Origin: Russula earlei
Lineage: Eukaryota; Basidiomycota; Agaricomycetes; Russulales; Russulaceae
NCBI GenBank assembly: GCA_025769875.1
Contig: JAGFNK010000044.1
Location: 122,410-186,409, forward strand
Length of the DNA stretch: 64,000 nucleotides
Direction of reading: 5' to 3'
Both the position numbers and the translations under genes were made by a program. The notes beneath the pieces are model-generated. The model was not told the DNA's origin. It saw only the letters and a list, made by a program, of their open reading frames with translations, and ran no database searches. The stretch's first letter is position 1; the number at the start of each line of letters is the position of its first letter. Of the stretch, positions 33,662 through 44,730 are shown one piece after another.

Positions 33662-34239
33662 CTTACACCTAGATAGAATGTTATCTTATCTAGGTAATAC
33701 ATTATAGTGATTGATTATGCATGCAAGTCACTGAGAACATTATCTCATTTAGTATATTCTCACATGCATATGTGCAGCACATCAGGCCACTACACTCAGT
33801 CAACAAACACAATAAATCATATTTCCCATAATCTATAGGATTCAACAATAATATCATATCGGATGCGGCTCCGCGATGTCCGGCCAAATTACAGACTGTG
33901 AGGAAGTATACTTACTATGTAAGACCGTACAAAATGTTATATGGATAAAGCTTTCAGCTGCGATACAGCGTAACTACTAACATCCAAAGGATTAAAGGTC
34001 TGGCATTCTGGTCACTGTTGACCTACGACATCATTAATGCTCGGCTGCATTCCATCGGGGTCTCAGGCACTCGCCTTGCAATAAATTGTATGACGCGTCG
34101 AAATTGATTGGGTATCGAGTAAAACTATGCGTACGATGTTGACTTGGCAACTCGACGCAATGATCCTATGGCATTATTCAATATCACACAAGACATGAAC
34201 ATAAAGAGACAATGCTTTGCCAACTCACATGAGGTTTCG
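33662..34239. other. Downstream flank of the NACHT-ankyrin gene (duplication copy 2)
   Basis: Non-coding DNA matching 25279-25860. It includes the near-palindromic CTAGATAGAATGTTATCTTATCTAGG and the word GAACATTATCT. No gene was seen. It probably contains the 3' UTR of the minus-strand gene that ends at 34240. Confidence 0.55.
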
Positions 34240-37200
34240 TCATCTTGTACGATTTTTTGCTCCATGTGCTAACAGGAGCTCCATTACATTCCGATGTGGA
34301 GGCTGAGATTGAGATGCTTTCTCGAATGGTGTCCGACCCTCGTTGTCCTGCACATTGACATTGGAGCCGTACCGGAGCAGTAGCCGTACAATGTCAAGCT
34401 TTCCCCATGTTGATGCCACATGTAATGCCGTCGATTTACGGTCGGTCAAGGCGTTCGGATCTGCGCGATGCTCGAGAAGCGCTAGAGCAACATCTGCATG
34501 TCCGTTTTGTGATGAGAAATGCAATGCTGTCCAGTTATCTTTCTCCCGGGCATTGGGATCTGCCCCACGCTCGAGAAGTGTCCGAGCAACACTCGCATGT
34601 CCGTTTTGTGACGTCAAATGCAATGCCGTCGCATTGTCTTTCTGCTGGGCATTCGGATCTGCGCCACCCTCCAGAAGCGCCCTAGCGATATCCACGTGTC
34701 CGTTTTGTGATGCGAAATGCAATGGCATCCAGTTATCTATCTCTTGGGCATTTGGATCGGCGCCACACTTGAGAAGTGTCAGAGCAACATCCAAATGTCC
34801 ATTTTGTGATGCCAAATGCAATGCTGTCCAGTTCTCTATTTCATGGGCGTTTAGATCTGCGCCATGCTCGAGAAGCGCCCTAGCAACATTGACATGTCCG
34901 TTTTGTGATGCAAAATGCAATGCATTCCAGTTATCTTTCCCCCGGGCGTTCTGATCTACACCATGCTGGAGAAGCAGGCGAGCAAAGTTCACATGTCCGT
35001 TTTTCGATGCAAAATGCAATGCCGTCAACTTCAAGTGTGTCTGGGAGTTCGGATCTGCGCCACGCTCGAAAAGCACCAGAGCAACATCCACGTGTCCATG
35101 TAGGGATGCGAAATGCAACGCCGTCCAGTTATCTATCTCCTGGGCATTCGGGTCTGCGCCACCCTCGAGCAGGGTCCGAACGACAACCACATGTCCATTT
35201 TGTGATGCCAGATGCAACGCCGTCACATTACTCTCCTGCTGGGCCTTGGAATCTGCCCCATGCTCGAGAAGTACCCGAGCAACATCCACGTGCCCGTTTT
35301 GTGATGCCAAATGCAATGCTGTCCAGCTAGTTTTCTCCTGAGCATTTGGATCTGCACCACACTCGAGAAGTGTCCGGGCAACATCTACGTGTCCGTTTTG
35401 TGATGCGAAATGTAGTGCTGTCCAGTTATCCTTCTCCTCGGCGTGTTGATCTGCGCCACGATCAAGAAGTATGCGAGCAGTATCCACATGCCCATTTTTT
35501 GACGCGAAATGCAATGCCGTTGACTTCGAGTGCGTCTGGGAGTTCGGATCTGCGCCACCCTCGAGAAGTGTTCGAGCCACGTCCACGTGCCCGTTTTGTG
35601 ATGCCAAATGCAATGCCGTTGCGTTATCTTTTTGCTGGGAGTTTGGATTTGCGCCAAGCTCGAGAAGCGTCTGAGCAACAGCTACATGTCCGTTTTGTGA
35701 TGCGAAATGTAACGCCGTCCAGCTATCTTTCTCCTGAACATTCGGATCTATGCCACACTCGAGAAGTGCACGAACAATGTCCGAATGTCCGTTTTTCGAT
35801 GCCAAATGCAATGCTGTCCAGACATACTTCTGATGAGCGTTCATATCTGCACCACTCTCAAGAAGTGCCCGAGCAACATCCGCGTGTCCATTTTGTGATG
35901 CCAAATGCAACGGCGTCCAGTTATCCTTCTCCTGAGCATTCGGATCTGCGCCATGAGCGAGAAGTCTTCGAGCCACATCCACGTGTCCATTTTGTGATGC
36001 CAAATGCAATGCTGTCCAGTTATCTTCCTCCTGGGCATCCGGATCTGCACCACGCTGGAGAAGCGCGTGAACAGAGTCGACATGTCCGTTTTTTGATGCG
36101 AAATGCAATGCTGTCGACTTGAGTGCGTCAGGGAGTTCGGATCTGCGTCACCCTCGAGAAGTGTCCAAGCAACATCCACGTGTCCATTTTGTGATGCCAG
36201 ATGCAATGGAGTCGCATTATCTTTCTGCTGAGCATTTGGATCTGAGCCACTCTCGAGAAGCGCCCTAACAATATCCACGTGGCCGTTTTGTGAAGCAAAA
36301 TGCAATGCTGTCCAGTTATCTTCCTCCCGAGCGTCTTGATCTGCGCCACGATCGAGAAGCATGCGAGCGGTATCCACATGTCCATTTTTTGATGCGAAAT
36401 GCAACGCTGTTGACTTCGAGTGCGTCTGGGAGTTTGGGTCTACACCATGCTCAAGCAATGTCCGAGCAACGTCCACGTGTCCATTTTGTGATGCCAAATG
36501 CAACGGCGTTGCATTGTTTTTCTCCTGGGCATTTGGATCTGCGTTACCCTCGAGAAGCTCCCTAGAAACATCCACGTGACCGTTTTGTGATGCAAAATGC
36601 AATGCCGTCCAGTTATCTTTCTCCTGGACATTCGGGTCCACACCACGCTCGAGCAGTGTTCGAGCCACTTCCGCGTGTCCGTTATGTGATGCCAAATGCA
36701 ATGCTGTCGTATTGTCTTTCTGCTGGGCATTTGGATCTGCGCCATACTCCAGAAGTGACCGAACAACATCCACATGTCCGTTTTGTGATGCCAAATGCAA
36801 TGCAGTCCAGTTATCCTTCTCCCGAGAATCCGGATCTGCGCCATGCTCGAGTATCACCCGAGCAACATCCACGTGTCCGTTTTGTGATGCCAAATGCAAT
36901 GCTGTCCAGTTTTCTTTCTCCCGGGCGTTCCAATCTGCACCATGCTGGAGAAACAGGCGAACAATGTCCACATGCCCGTTTTTCGATGCGAAATGCAATG
37001 CTGTCGACATCAAGTGTGTCTGGGAGTTCAGATCTGCGCCACCCTCGACCAGTGTCCGAGCAACATCCACGTGTCCGTTTTGTGATGCCAAATGCAATGG
37101 TGTCGCATTATTTTTCTCCTGGGCACTTGGATCTGCGCCACCCTCAAGAAGCGCCCTAGCAACATCCACATGCCCGTTCTGTGATGCCAAATGCAACGCT

Positions 37201-40200
37201 GTCCACTTATCTTCCTCCTGGACATTCCGATCTGCACCATGCTCGAGAAGTACGCGAACAACGTTCACATGTCCATTTTTCGATGCCAAATGCAATGCCG
37301 CTGACTTCAAGTGTGTCTGGGAGTTCGGATCTCCGCCACGCTCGAGAAGTGTCCGGGCTCCATCCGCGTGACCGTTCTGAGATGCCAAATGCAATGCAGT
37401 CCAGTTATCTTTCTCCTGAGCATTTGGATCTGCGCCATGCTCGAGAATTGCCCGAGAAACATCTACGTGTCCGTTTTGTGATGCGAAATGCAACGCTGTC
37501 CAGTTATCTTTCTCCCGGGCGTTCCAATCTGCGCCATACTGGAAAAGCAGGCGAGCAGTGTCCACATGTCCATTTTTCGATGCGAAATGCAATGCAGTTA
37601 ACTTCGAATGTGTCTGAGAGTTAGGATCTACGCCACGCTCAAGAAGTGATCGAGCAACGTCCACGTGTCCGTTTTGTGATGCCAGATGTAATGGCGTCGC
37701 ATTATTGTTCTGCTGGGCATTTGGATCCGCGCCATGCTCGAGAAGCGTCTGGGCAACGTCCATGCGTCCATTTTGTGATGCCAAATGCAATGCTGTCCAA
37801 TTATCTGTCTCCTGAGCATTTGGATCTGCGCCATGCTCGAGAATTGCCAGGGCAACATCTACAATCCATTTTGTGATGCGAAATGCAATGCTGTCCAGTT
37901 ATCGTTCTCTCGGGCGTTCCAATCTGCACCACGCTGGAGAAGCAGGCGAACAATATCCACATGCCCGTTTTTCGATGCGAAATGCAATGCTGTCGACTTC
38001 AAGTGTGTCTGGGAGTTCGAGTCTGCACCGAGCTCGAGAAGCGTCCGTGATACATCTATGTGTCCATTTTGTGATGCCAAATGCAATGGCGTCGCATTAT
38101 TTTTCTCCTGGGCATTTGGATTTGCTCCACTGTCGATTAACGCACAAGCAACATTCACGTGTCCGTTTTGTGATGCCAAATGCAATGCTGTCCAGTTGTC
38201 TTTCTCCCGGGAGTCTGGATCTGCGCCACGTTCGAGAAGCGTCCGCGCAATTTCCGCGTCTCCATTTTGTGATGCGAAATGCAATGCCGTCCAGTCATCT
38301 TTCTCCTTGGTGTTTGGATTTGCACCACACTCGAGAAGTGCCCGAGCAACATCCACGTGTCCGTTTTGCGATGCCAAATGCAATGCCGTCCAGTTATCCT
38401 TCTCCTGGGCATTCGGATCTGCGCCATGCTCGAGATAGACCAAGGCAACTTCCAAATGCCCCTTATGAGATGCCAAAATCAGTGGTGTCCTTCCGACCAA
38501 GTCCCGCGCGTTTATATCCTCTGAGCGATCGATCAGGAACTTGACAATGTAAGGTAACCCGCAGCATGCCGCATAATGTAACGGCGTTGCCAAGGCCTGG
38601 AAGGGGCGCTCAACGAGCTTAGGCTCGCCATATACTCGGTCATTTATCCACGCCCAGACCGTGATGTGGTGTTTGCTCGGTTCAAACAGACGTCTCATCT
38701 CATTTTCGATTTTTGCAGACACCCCCTTGAAGCGAGCATGGCCATCCCAGTACTCAGCGGCATAATCTGCGAGGGGGAACTGCTTGAGGCTGTCTTTGGT
38801 GATGCTTTTATCAAGATGTAGTAGAAGGCCAAGACAAGCCTGCGCAATGATGGTGTGAGAGGGGGTCATAGAAACGTGGAAACGGAAAATTGGGTCCTTT
38901 GCTTTGGCAAGCCGCGACGATGTGAGGTATTCTTTGACCGAATAATGTGAGAATTGGATGACACGTGATCCGTCCACGTCGACGATGGAAAGCAAACTCG
39001 AGCACGTGGATAGTACGGCGTGTGTTGGGTCTTGTGGCCGCCAGTCGGCCACAAACGCAGGGGTTGATCCCGTGTCGAAATCGAAGGCGACAAACTCTGC
39101 GAGCTCCTCGACACGGAGCGGACGGGAGGCTGCCGCAACGCACTGCAAAAGACGGTGCGCAAGTCGCCAATTTCGCTCACTGATTTCCCTCAATGTGCGA
39201 GCGTATGTCTCGTCAAGCGTATCTGGTAACCCATCCAAAGCTTGCCGTATACATACTGGCATGCAGGAACGGAGATAGACAAGCTGACAGATCACCCATC
39301 GAAACCTACATTACCAATATTAGCGAGGCGAATAACGAAGAGTAGTGGTGATGCCTTACATCCCATCGGCCTTTCTCGTGATCACATTGATCACTAATTC
39401 TCTATCCATCGTTTTCCATCTTTGGAATGGACGCTCCGTGGTGACGACAGACCTGATATATTCGGCAATGTCACGAATTTGCCCTGCCTCGGAATGTAGA
39501 GAAACTGAATGAAAAGATAAGTGTTCGAGGGCAAATTTGATATCAGCAGCAAGTCGGCTAGTAACGCAAATCCGCATATGGGTAGCCTGTGACTTGACGA
39601 GATCCTCCACCAGTTTCAACACTTTAGCACGGGAAGATGGTAAACCAGTCATCTCTGGGCACTCGTCCAGGGCATCAATGATGATGTACAAAGTAGCTTG
39701 TCCTGGGATAATGACCATGTCGCTGAGGCATTGTAAGAGCTCAGCCTCACTGGCATATTCCGCACCGAAACCATGCGCCTTATAGAAATCAGAAAGGATG
39801 GTGTAATAGGCATCTGACTGATGACAAAGCTGGACCACCAGAGATGAAACCAAACCGCGAAGGTCCTTCTTTTGGTCCTCCCGGAAATCGCAATAGAAGA
39901 ACGCTAATAATGCCTGTCCACGCTGGCGCATCTTGAGGATATCTGTGATGATGGCAGAGCTGGTCGATGGCTTATGATCAGCCTCCGCAAAGGAAATGCG
40001 GGAGATGGAAGTACCAGAGAATAGTCTTTCCGGCACCAGCTAGAGAAGGAAGAACATGAATCGCAAGGGGTGAAAATAGTTTCAAAACACTAACGTTTTC
40101 CATGAATCCATAGTAGTGAGCTTGGACCCGATGATTTCCAATTTGCGTAAGTGTCACCGTGAATCCACCAAGCTGACGTTTTGTCATGCTTCGATTCACA

Positions 40201-41293
40201 AGCGATTTTGTGATTTTTAAAAGGATCCGGAGGAGAGAGCCATTTGTGAACGTCTTTCCGAAGCTTATCGCCTGCACCGGCAGAGAGGTTTCAGAAATTC
40301 TCATCGGCTTTGCGAATATGTTAAATAGGAAATAAACCCACGTTCTGTCTTGGTCACTTCCCTCACGGTTTCACCGGCGGTTGGTGATCCCTTTTTAGCC
40401 AAGTCTGAGTGTAAAGGTATTCAGCGGCGAACAGTGCACAACCTGAGCAGCATTTCTTACCGTCCATCTCCACCGTCTTATTTTGCGTGGGACCATGAAC
40501 AATCTGGAGAGTGTGCGCTGCAGTAATTCGACCTTCATCCTGCGTAAGCCTATCCAGTTTCTGTAGCGTTCCCTCGATCTTATTCTCTACAAGAATTGTA
40601 CTCCAAAATTTATCTGCATTGCGTTTAGTCACCCACCACAACAAGCAAGGATCGACTCACTCAAACGTCCTTCCTTGACTTCTTTCGTGGCTAGAGCGAG
40701 GTCAGAGAGAAAGTCCACCATTATCTCCACAAGAATGTTTCCCAATGCTGCTGCGTCGTTAGAAGGGAGTCGTGTATATATCTCAAGTCTAGCGAAGAAA
40801 TTCTCGAGCAGGCCGAGGAGTGCATCGTAACTTGCACTAATATCTTTGACCGCCTGAAACGCCTTCATATCAGAGACAGCTATAGGACCGAAACTGGGGC
40901 CTACCCCGAGCAAGATACCGATCCCAGCAAAGACTGCCTTCGCAGCCGGGACAGACTGCAGAATGGGCATCAGGCACAAGAATTTCGATGGTTACTTTGT
41001 CATACCATACCAATACCCTCACCAATAACGGTCCTGGTGGAAAGCGTGTACAAGACCTGGACGGAACATTTGACCGATTTCATGACCCTTCCATCGTCCC
41101 CTCGATATTGACTAAGAGAACGTGTCTGCCTTTGAAGGATGGCGACAATAGTATTCACAGAGTTGCACTTTTCGATTACCTTGTAAAGAGGATGATCAGC
41201 TAGTCTCGTCTTTGTCTTCTCTTCGTAGTCCCGCAATGCAGCGTTGAAGAGTGATTGGAACGGCGAGGCGGATTGTGATGGGTGACTCATCAC
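34240..41293 (-). pseudogene. STAND/NLR-like receptor: Goodbye-NACHT-ankyrin (two frameshifts in the array)
   Basis: Seven exons join in consistent phase: 41293-41006, 40955-40661, 40613-40461, 40271-40095, 40039-40015, 39959-39360 and 39305-34240. Together they encode about 2,200 residues. Exons 1-3 give a fungal Goodbye domain (FQSLFNAALRDYEEKT, VLYTLSTRTVIGEGIG). The P-loop GKPGAGKT is assembled across a 55-nt intron. Walker B is LYIIIDALDECPE, followed by ADGMFRWVICQLVYLRSC, a hallmark of fungal NACHT proteins. From about residue 745 there are some 44 ankyrin repeats of 33 residues. Two small deletions shift the frame, near 37862 and near 36120. Such receptors sense non-self and can trigger cell death. 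It is a recent pseudogene, or a functional gene with assembly errors. Confidence 0.9.
34290..38600 (-). repeat. Tandem 99-bp ankyrin-coding repeats (~44 units)
   Basis: A 33-codon unit (typical core WTALHLASQNGHVDVARTLLE) is repeated about 44 times. The variation falls mainly in the linker and at a few positions (NAQEKDN, NSQTHSK, NAREKDN types). Units of the types alternate in blocks, suggesting that whole blocks of several repeats were duplicated. Confidence 0.92.
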
Positions 41294-41401
41294 TGAGAAG
41301 ATGGGCGGGAGGACGGTAGTTGAGGAGTGAGTGAGGACACTGTCCTAGGATGGAATTCAGGGTTAGGGGTAGGTTTACATCCCTTCGCCTTCGCTCACTT
41401 C

Positions 41402-41870
41402 CTACTCGTCGGCATCGATGGACGGATCCTCCGGACTTTTTAAAGGGAAAGCATTATCTACGTTGTCAGAATCGTATGTCCTTTGTCCTATGGTACTTAT
41501 GATGACCGCCATTAGTAGTGACGTTCGTATGGTCTCTATGATGGACCACACTGCACGGCACTGTGCGTTGGACAGTTCAAACAAGCTCGCGGATATCAAC
41601 TCAATACCAGTCATGACGTACCTGGTGAGCTCAACCAGGGTAGTCGAGCTCGCTAGGTACACCGCCCATTCGCCAAAATGAAGCAATGAAGAAATGCAGG
41701 AAGGTCTTTATTGGCTGGGCGATGCCTTGCCTCGGTCTGACAGTTCTTGGTGTCTCCTGGCCCTCTTATGAGTCTGACATGTATACGAAGCCCATATGTG
41801 ATAATTTCCTTCACCATTGGCACGTATGATGATGGTTGCAGATGGAGGTGTGCTACTGTACCCTGACCTC
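41402..41870 (-). repeat. Unknown segment duplicated in inverted orientation at 49180-49490
   Basis: On the minus strand this stretch is clearly related to the plus strand of 49180-49490. Shared words include TCACATATGGGC, AGACTCATA/AAACTCATA, CCAGCCAATAA and GTGTGGTC..ATC..GACCAT.CGAAC. Both copies can be read as a peptide of the form IHVxLIRxPxD...QAEAxHxPANx, but I recognise no protein family. It may be a gene relic or a promoter-containing segment copied with a neighbour. Confidence 0.55.
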
Positions 41871-41999
41871 TCGTCTCGTTCCCTCTCACTGCCCCAAGCG
41901 CCGACATATGGAATTTCCCGAGAGGACAGACGTCTCCTCTGCCTCGTGCAATTTTGTCACCCTACTATCCATTTTGTGTGCTGCCAGGACCCGTTTAGT

Positions 42000-43814
42000 A
42001 GCCGCGGTGGTAAAGCCTTCGCCACAAGTAGCAGGCGATACTCGGGTGCTCGCCCCAGCTCCGCGATACCCCTCTCAGATGTTGACCGCCGCTGGTCAAA
42101 GTACCGGTGCAAGATTGGAGTGTCCGCACATATAAACTCGGGAAGACGTTATAACAGCTGGACATCGAGAATATTCGGTTGGTGACGAAATCGCTGAAAA
42201 TGCATCCATTTGAACGCACAACTCCCCGAAGCGACCCGGCGCACACCGTCTCCTTAGTGTTCTCACCTGTCTTTCTGTGCTCCACGATGAAGAACACGGC
42301 AATGTAAATGCCAATCGACGGTGCGTGCGCCGAGTTCGCCAGGCCAGTATGGCGCGAACTTGTCGCGTATGATACGACAGTCTGTGACCGCGCGGCAGGT
42401 GGAGCCCTCCCAGAGGCGGCAGCATCTCTTGTTGCTCTGGCATTCAAACTCGGGTGGGACACTTTGGTCAGCTCACCTATATGCGGGGTGTGGCTTGAAA
42501 AGAAGACAGTTCATCTTCCGTGGACGCTCTGGAAATAACATCGAGGTATACAAGTTGGTGCGCATGCACAGAAATGATGGAGGTGCGTTGGGTGACACCA
42601 TGCTGCGGCCTCGTCGTGAGGTTTAACGTACCTTATTAGGCATGGACGAGACTGGGCCTGGCAAGATTGACACGATTCTTGGCGTCGTCGAGTGCGCGTC
42701 TGAGGACACCTTCACGGACGGAACCTCGAATAATTCAATGGTGTGCTAGCCAATCTGTGTATTTGTGTATTATGGGATTTCCGACACCCATTATTGTCAG
42801 ACCTATATGTTCGTACCCGACCGACCCAGTCATGTCTTTGGTCATCAAGCCTGTTGGTACTGGGACCGCGAGTTTTTCTCGTGCAACCAACTGCTACGGA
42901 AGGAATATCCTACATTTAGAGTACATGTTTACCACGAAACCGAGGAGGTACGTTCGTCCCTGTTACCTGAACGGATAGCTTCATGCGTGTACAGCAGATG
43001 ATCATCTCGAGCGTTGAAGAGTTACATCTTGAGATTCACGTTGAACGGATGTAGCAGAATATGACGTCGGCTGCGCGATATGCCACCCGCAGGTCGCGCT
43101 CCGTAAGGGGGTGACAGAACGCGTAGGGTTTGCGTACACACATAAAGAAGCAAACTGGTGACGTGTGGCAGTAAGCGCGTCACGTCGGGCCGATGATGTC
43201 GAGTTCGGGGATGACGCTGCGTTGGAGGGCAATTGTCACTGGTGGGAACATGCCGAGCAGCTGCATCCCGGTCGTCCAGGAAGGCTCTCAAGAAAGGCAC
43301 GCAGTCTGATAAACCGGTCTCTGGTGTCCGCATGGTACTGCGTCACGGCGCATTCCATGCGCTCGACTCATCCGAGCAAGCGTTCCGTCTCGCCGCTATC
43401 GAGGCTTTTCGCGAGGCATACCTCAAGACAAAGCCTAATCGTGGTCATGGACCCGATCATGACGGTGGAAGTCGTCGCACCGGTCGAGTTCCAGAGTACG
43501 TCTTTCTCCATCATCATCCCTGTGCTGAGTTTGGAACGCTATGAGAGGCGTGGTGACACGCCCGTCGTGGGACGATTTTCAATAGCAAGGTTCGCGATGA
43601 ATCTACGGCTGTCGTCGAAGTCGCGTTGAATGACATGTGTTCAAGCCAGCTTCACAGTGCGACGCAGGGCGATGGTGAGTTTAACATGAAATACAGAGCA
43701 TGTTCCTTGAACGTGTCGGATGCAATTCAACGACACTCGACGGTTGACGCACATGCCTGTGTGGAAGCGTGTCACGAATGCCTACCGCAGAACAGCAAAA
43801 AGCAGGACACGTAG
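42000..43814 (+). pseudogene. Mitochondrial elongation factor G relic
   Basis: Pieces of mitochondrial EF-G follow each other in order but in different frames. They are the G1 region (IGVSAHINSG followed by RR, where IDSGKT is expected) near 42110-42150, and domain II (SLVALAFKL, then RSGNNIEVYKLVRMHRNDGG and VECASEDTFTDG). Next come domain III (VMSLVIKPVGTGT, EYPTFRVHVYHETEE, then MIISSVEELHLEIHVERM), domain IV ([38 protein letters not shown]) and the C-terminal domain ([25 protein letters not shown]). Most of the GTPase domain is deleted. Introns starting GTACGT near 42950 and 43497 are still present, so this is a decayed DNA copy and not a retro-copy. EF-G drives translocation on mitochondrial ribosomes. 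Confidence 0.82.
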
Positions 43815-44151
43815 ACTAGGTGGGGCGGACGAATGGACCCTTCTCTGTTTCTGCGCGTACCGGACGATCTCAAAGACATTCTTTCCCTGCCTTTGTTCGC
43901 TTAGCCATGAATTTTGTAAAGGCCTTTGCCTCTACGTTAATACTTTTTCTAACTCATGGGTTATAATTCAATGAATAATATATGTATGAGAATGCTCGAG
44001 CTCAAGTTTAAATGTCTCCACCGCCAACGTCGAGTTAGCTACATACTAAGTTTTACTCAACGTATTCTCCAACACCTGCCTATCATCACATTAGGGCACT
44101 TTTGCCCATCCGTCAACTTGGGGTCAAGCAGTCCAATTGAATAATATGAGA
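43815..44151. other. No recognisable feature
   Basis: AT-rich intergenic DNA between the EF-G relic and the kinase-like fragment. No frame with a known domain was seen. Confidence 0.4.
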
Positions 44152-44722
44152 TTATCCAGCTGGACTGCTTAACCCGGCATGATGCCTCCCCCAATCAAAA
44201 TCTAGTGCCATCATCTCTTCTTCGCAAACGACGTCTGGATCACGTAGGTCTCCGTGAACCAAACCATCACTGTGGAGTGATTCCATGAGCGTCCGTAGGT
44301 CACCAAAAAGCTTGTCACAATGACTGGCAGCAAGCTTTGATGATCGAGATATTATGATATTGCAATGACAGACCAACCTTGGGAGTCGCCTATAGCCGAG
44401 CATCCTTGGCACATGTCCTAGTTTGGCACGAAATTCGTACAGTTCATCTGCGCAAGCTTCACAATGATTTCTTTGCCTGAGGTTTCAGCAATGTACAGGA
44501 GGCGGTACTCCTGCACGTCGGGATGGCGCCTAAGAATCCGAAGATTGAAACTCGCCAGTAGCGTTTTACCTGGGTAATGCTGAGATATATGGAAAATCTG
44601 CGGTCTGCATGCTCGATCGTGGGCAATTCACGGATGAAGCGACTTGCATCATCACCAATGCGACGCAAATGAACCAATGCGCCAAAAAAGGCAGTATAGA
44701 GCCCGATCGTTACCTGTGAACG
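44152..44722 (-). pseudogene. Fungal protein-kinase-like gene fragment
   Basis: The minus strand encodes RHPDVQEYRLLYIAETSGKE, then after a one-base frame change ADELYEFRAKLGHVPRMLGY, then ESLHSDGLVHGDLRDPD and ALDFDWGRHHAG. HGDLR and DFDW correspond to the catalytic-loop and metal-binding parts of a kinase-like fold common in basidiomycete genomes. The canonical HRD and DFG residues are altered. The frame break near 44450 and the missing N-terminal exons make it a fragment. A hAT transposon starts at 44731, about 16 bp upstream of an apparent splice acceptor (44714), so the hAT may have split the gene in an intron. Confidence 0.55.
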
Positions 44723-44730
44723 GATGAGAT

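Noticed and set aside
34343..38544. Long plus-strand frames (about 200-260 aa, Cys/Ser-rich) across the ankyrin array
   Set aside because: They are antisense shadows of the 99-bp repeat. A repeat length divisible by three keeps the opposite strand open. They start and stop with repeat structure and show no known domain.
34290..38600. Regular ~100-bp direct repeats resembling a CRISPR-like array
   Set aside because: The unit is a 33-codon ankyrin repeat coding on the minus strand of a eukaryotic gene. There are no short identical repeats with unique spacers.
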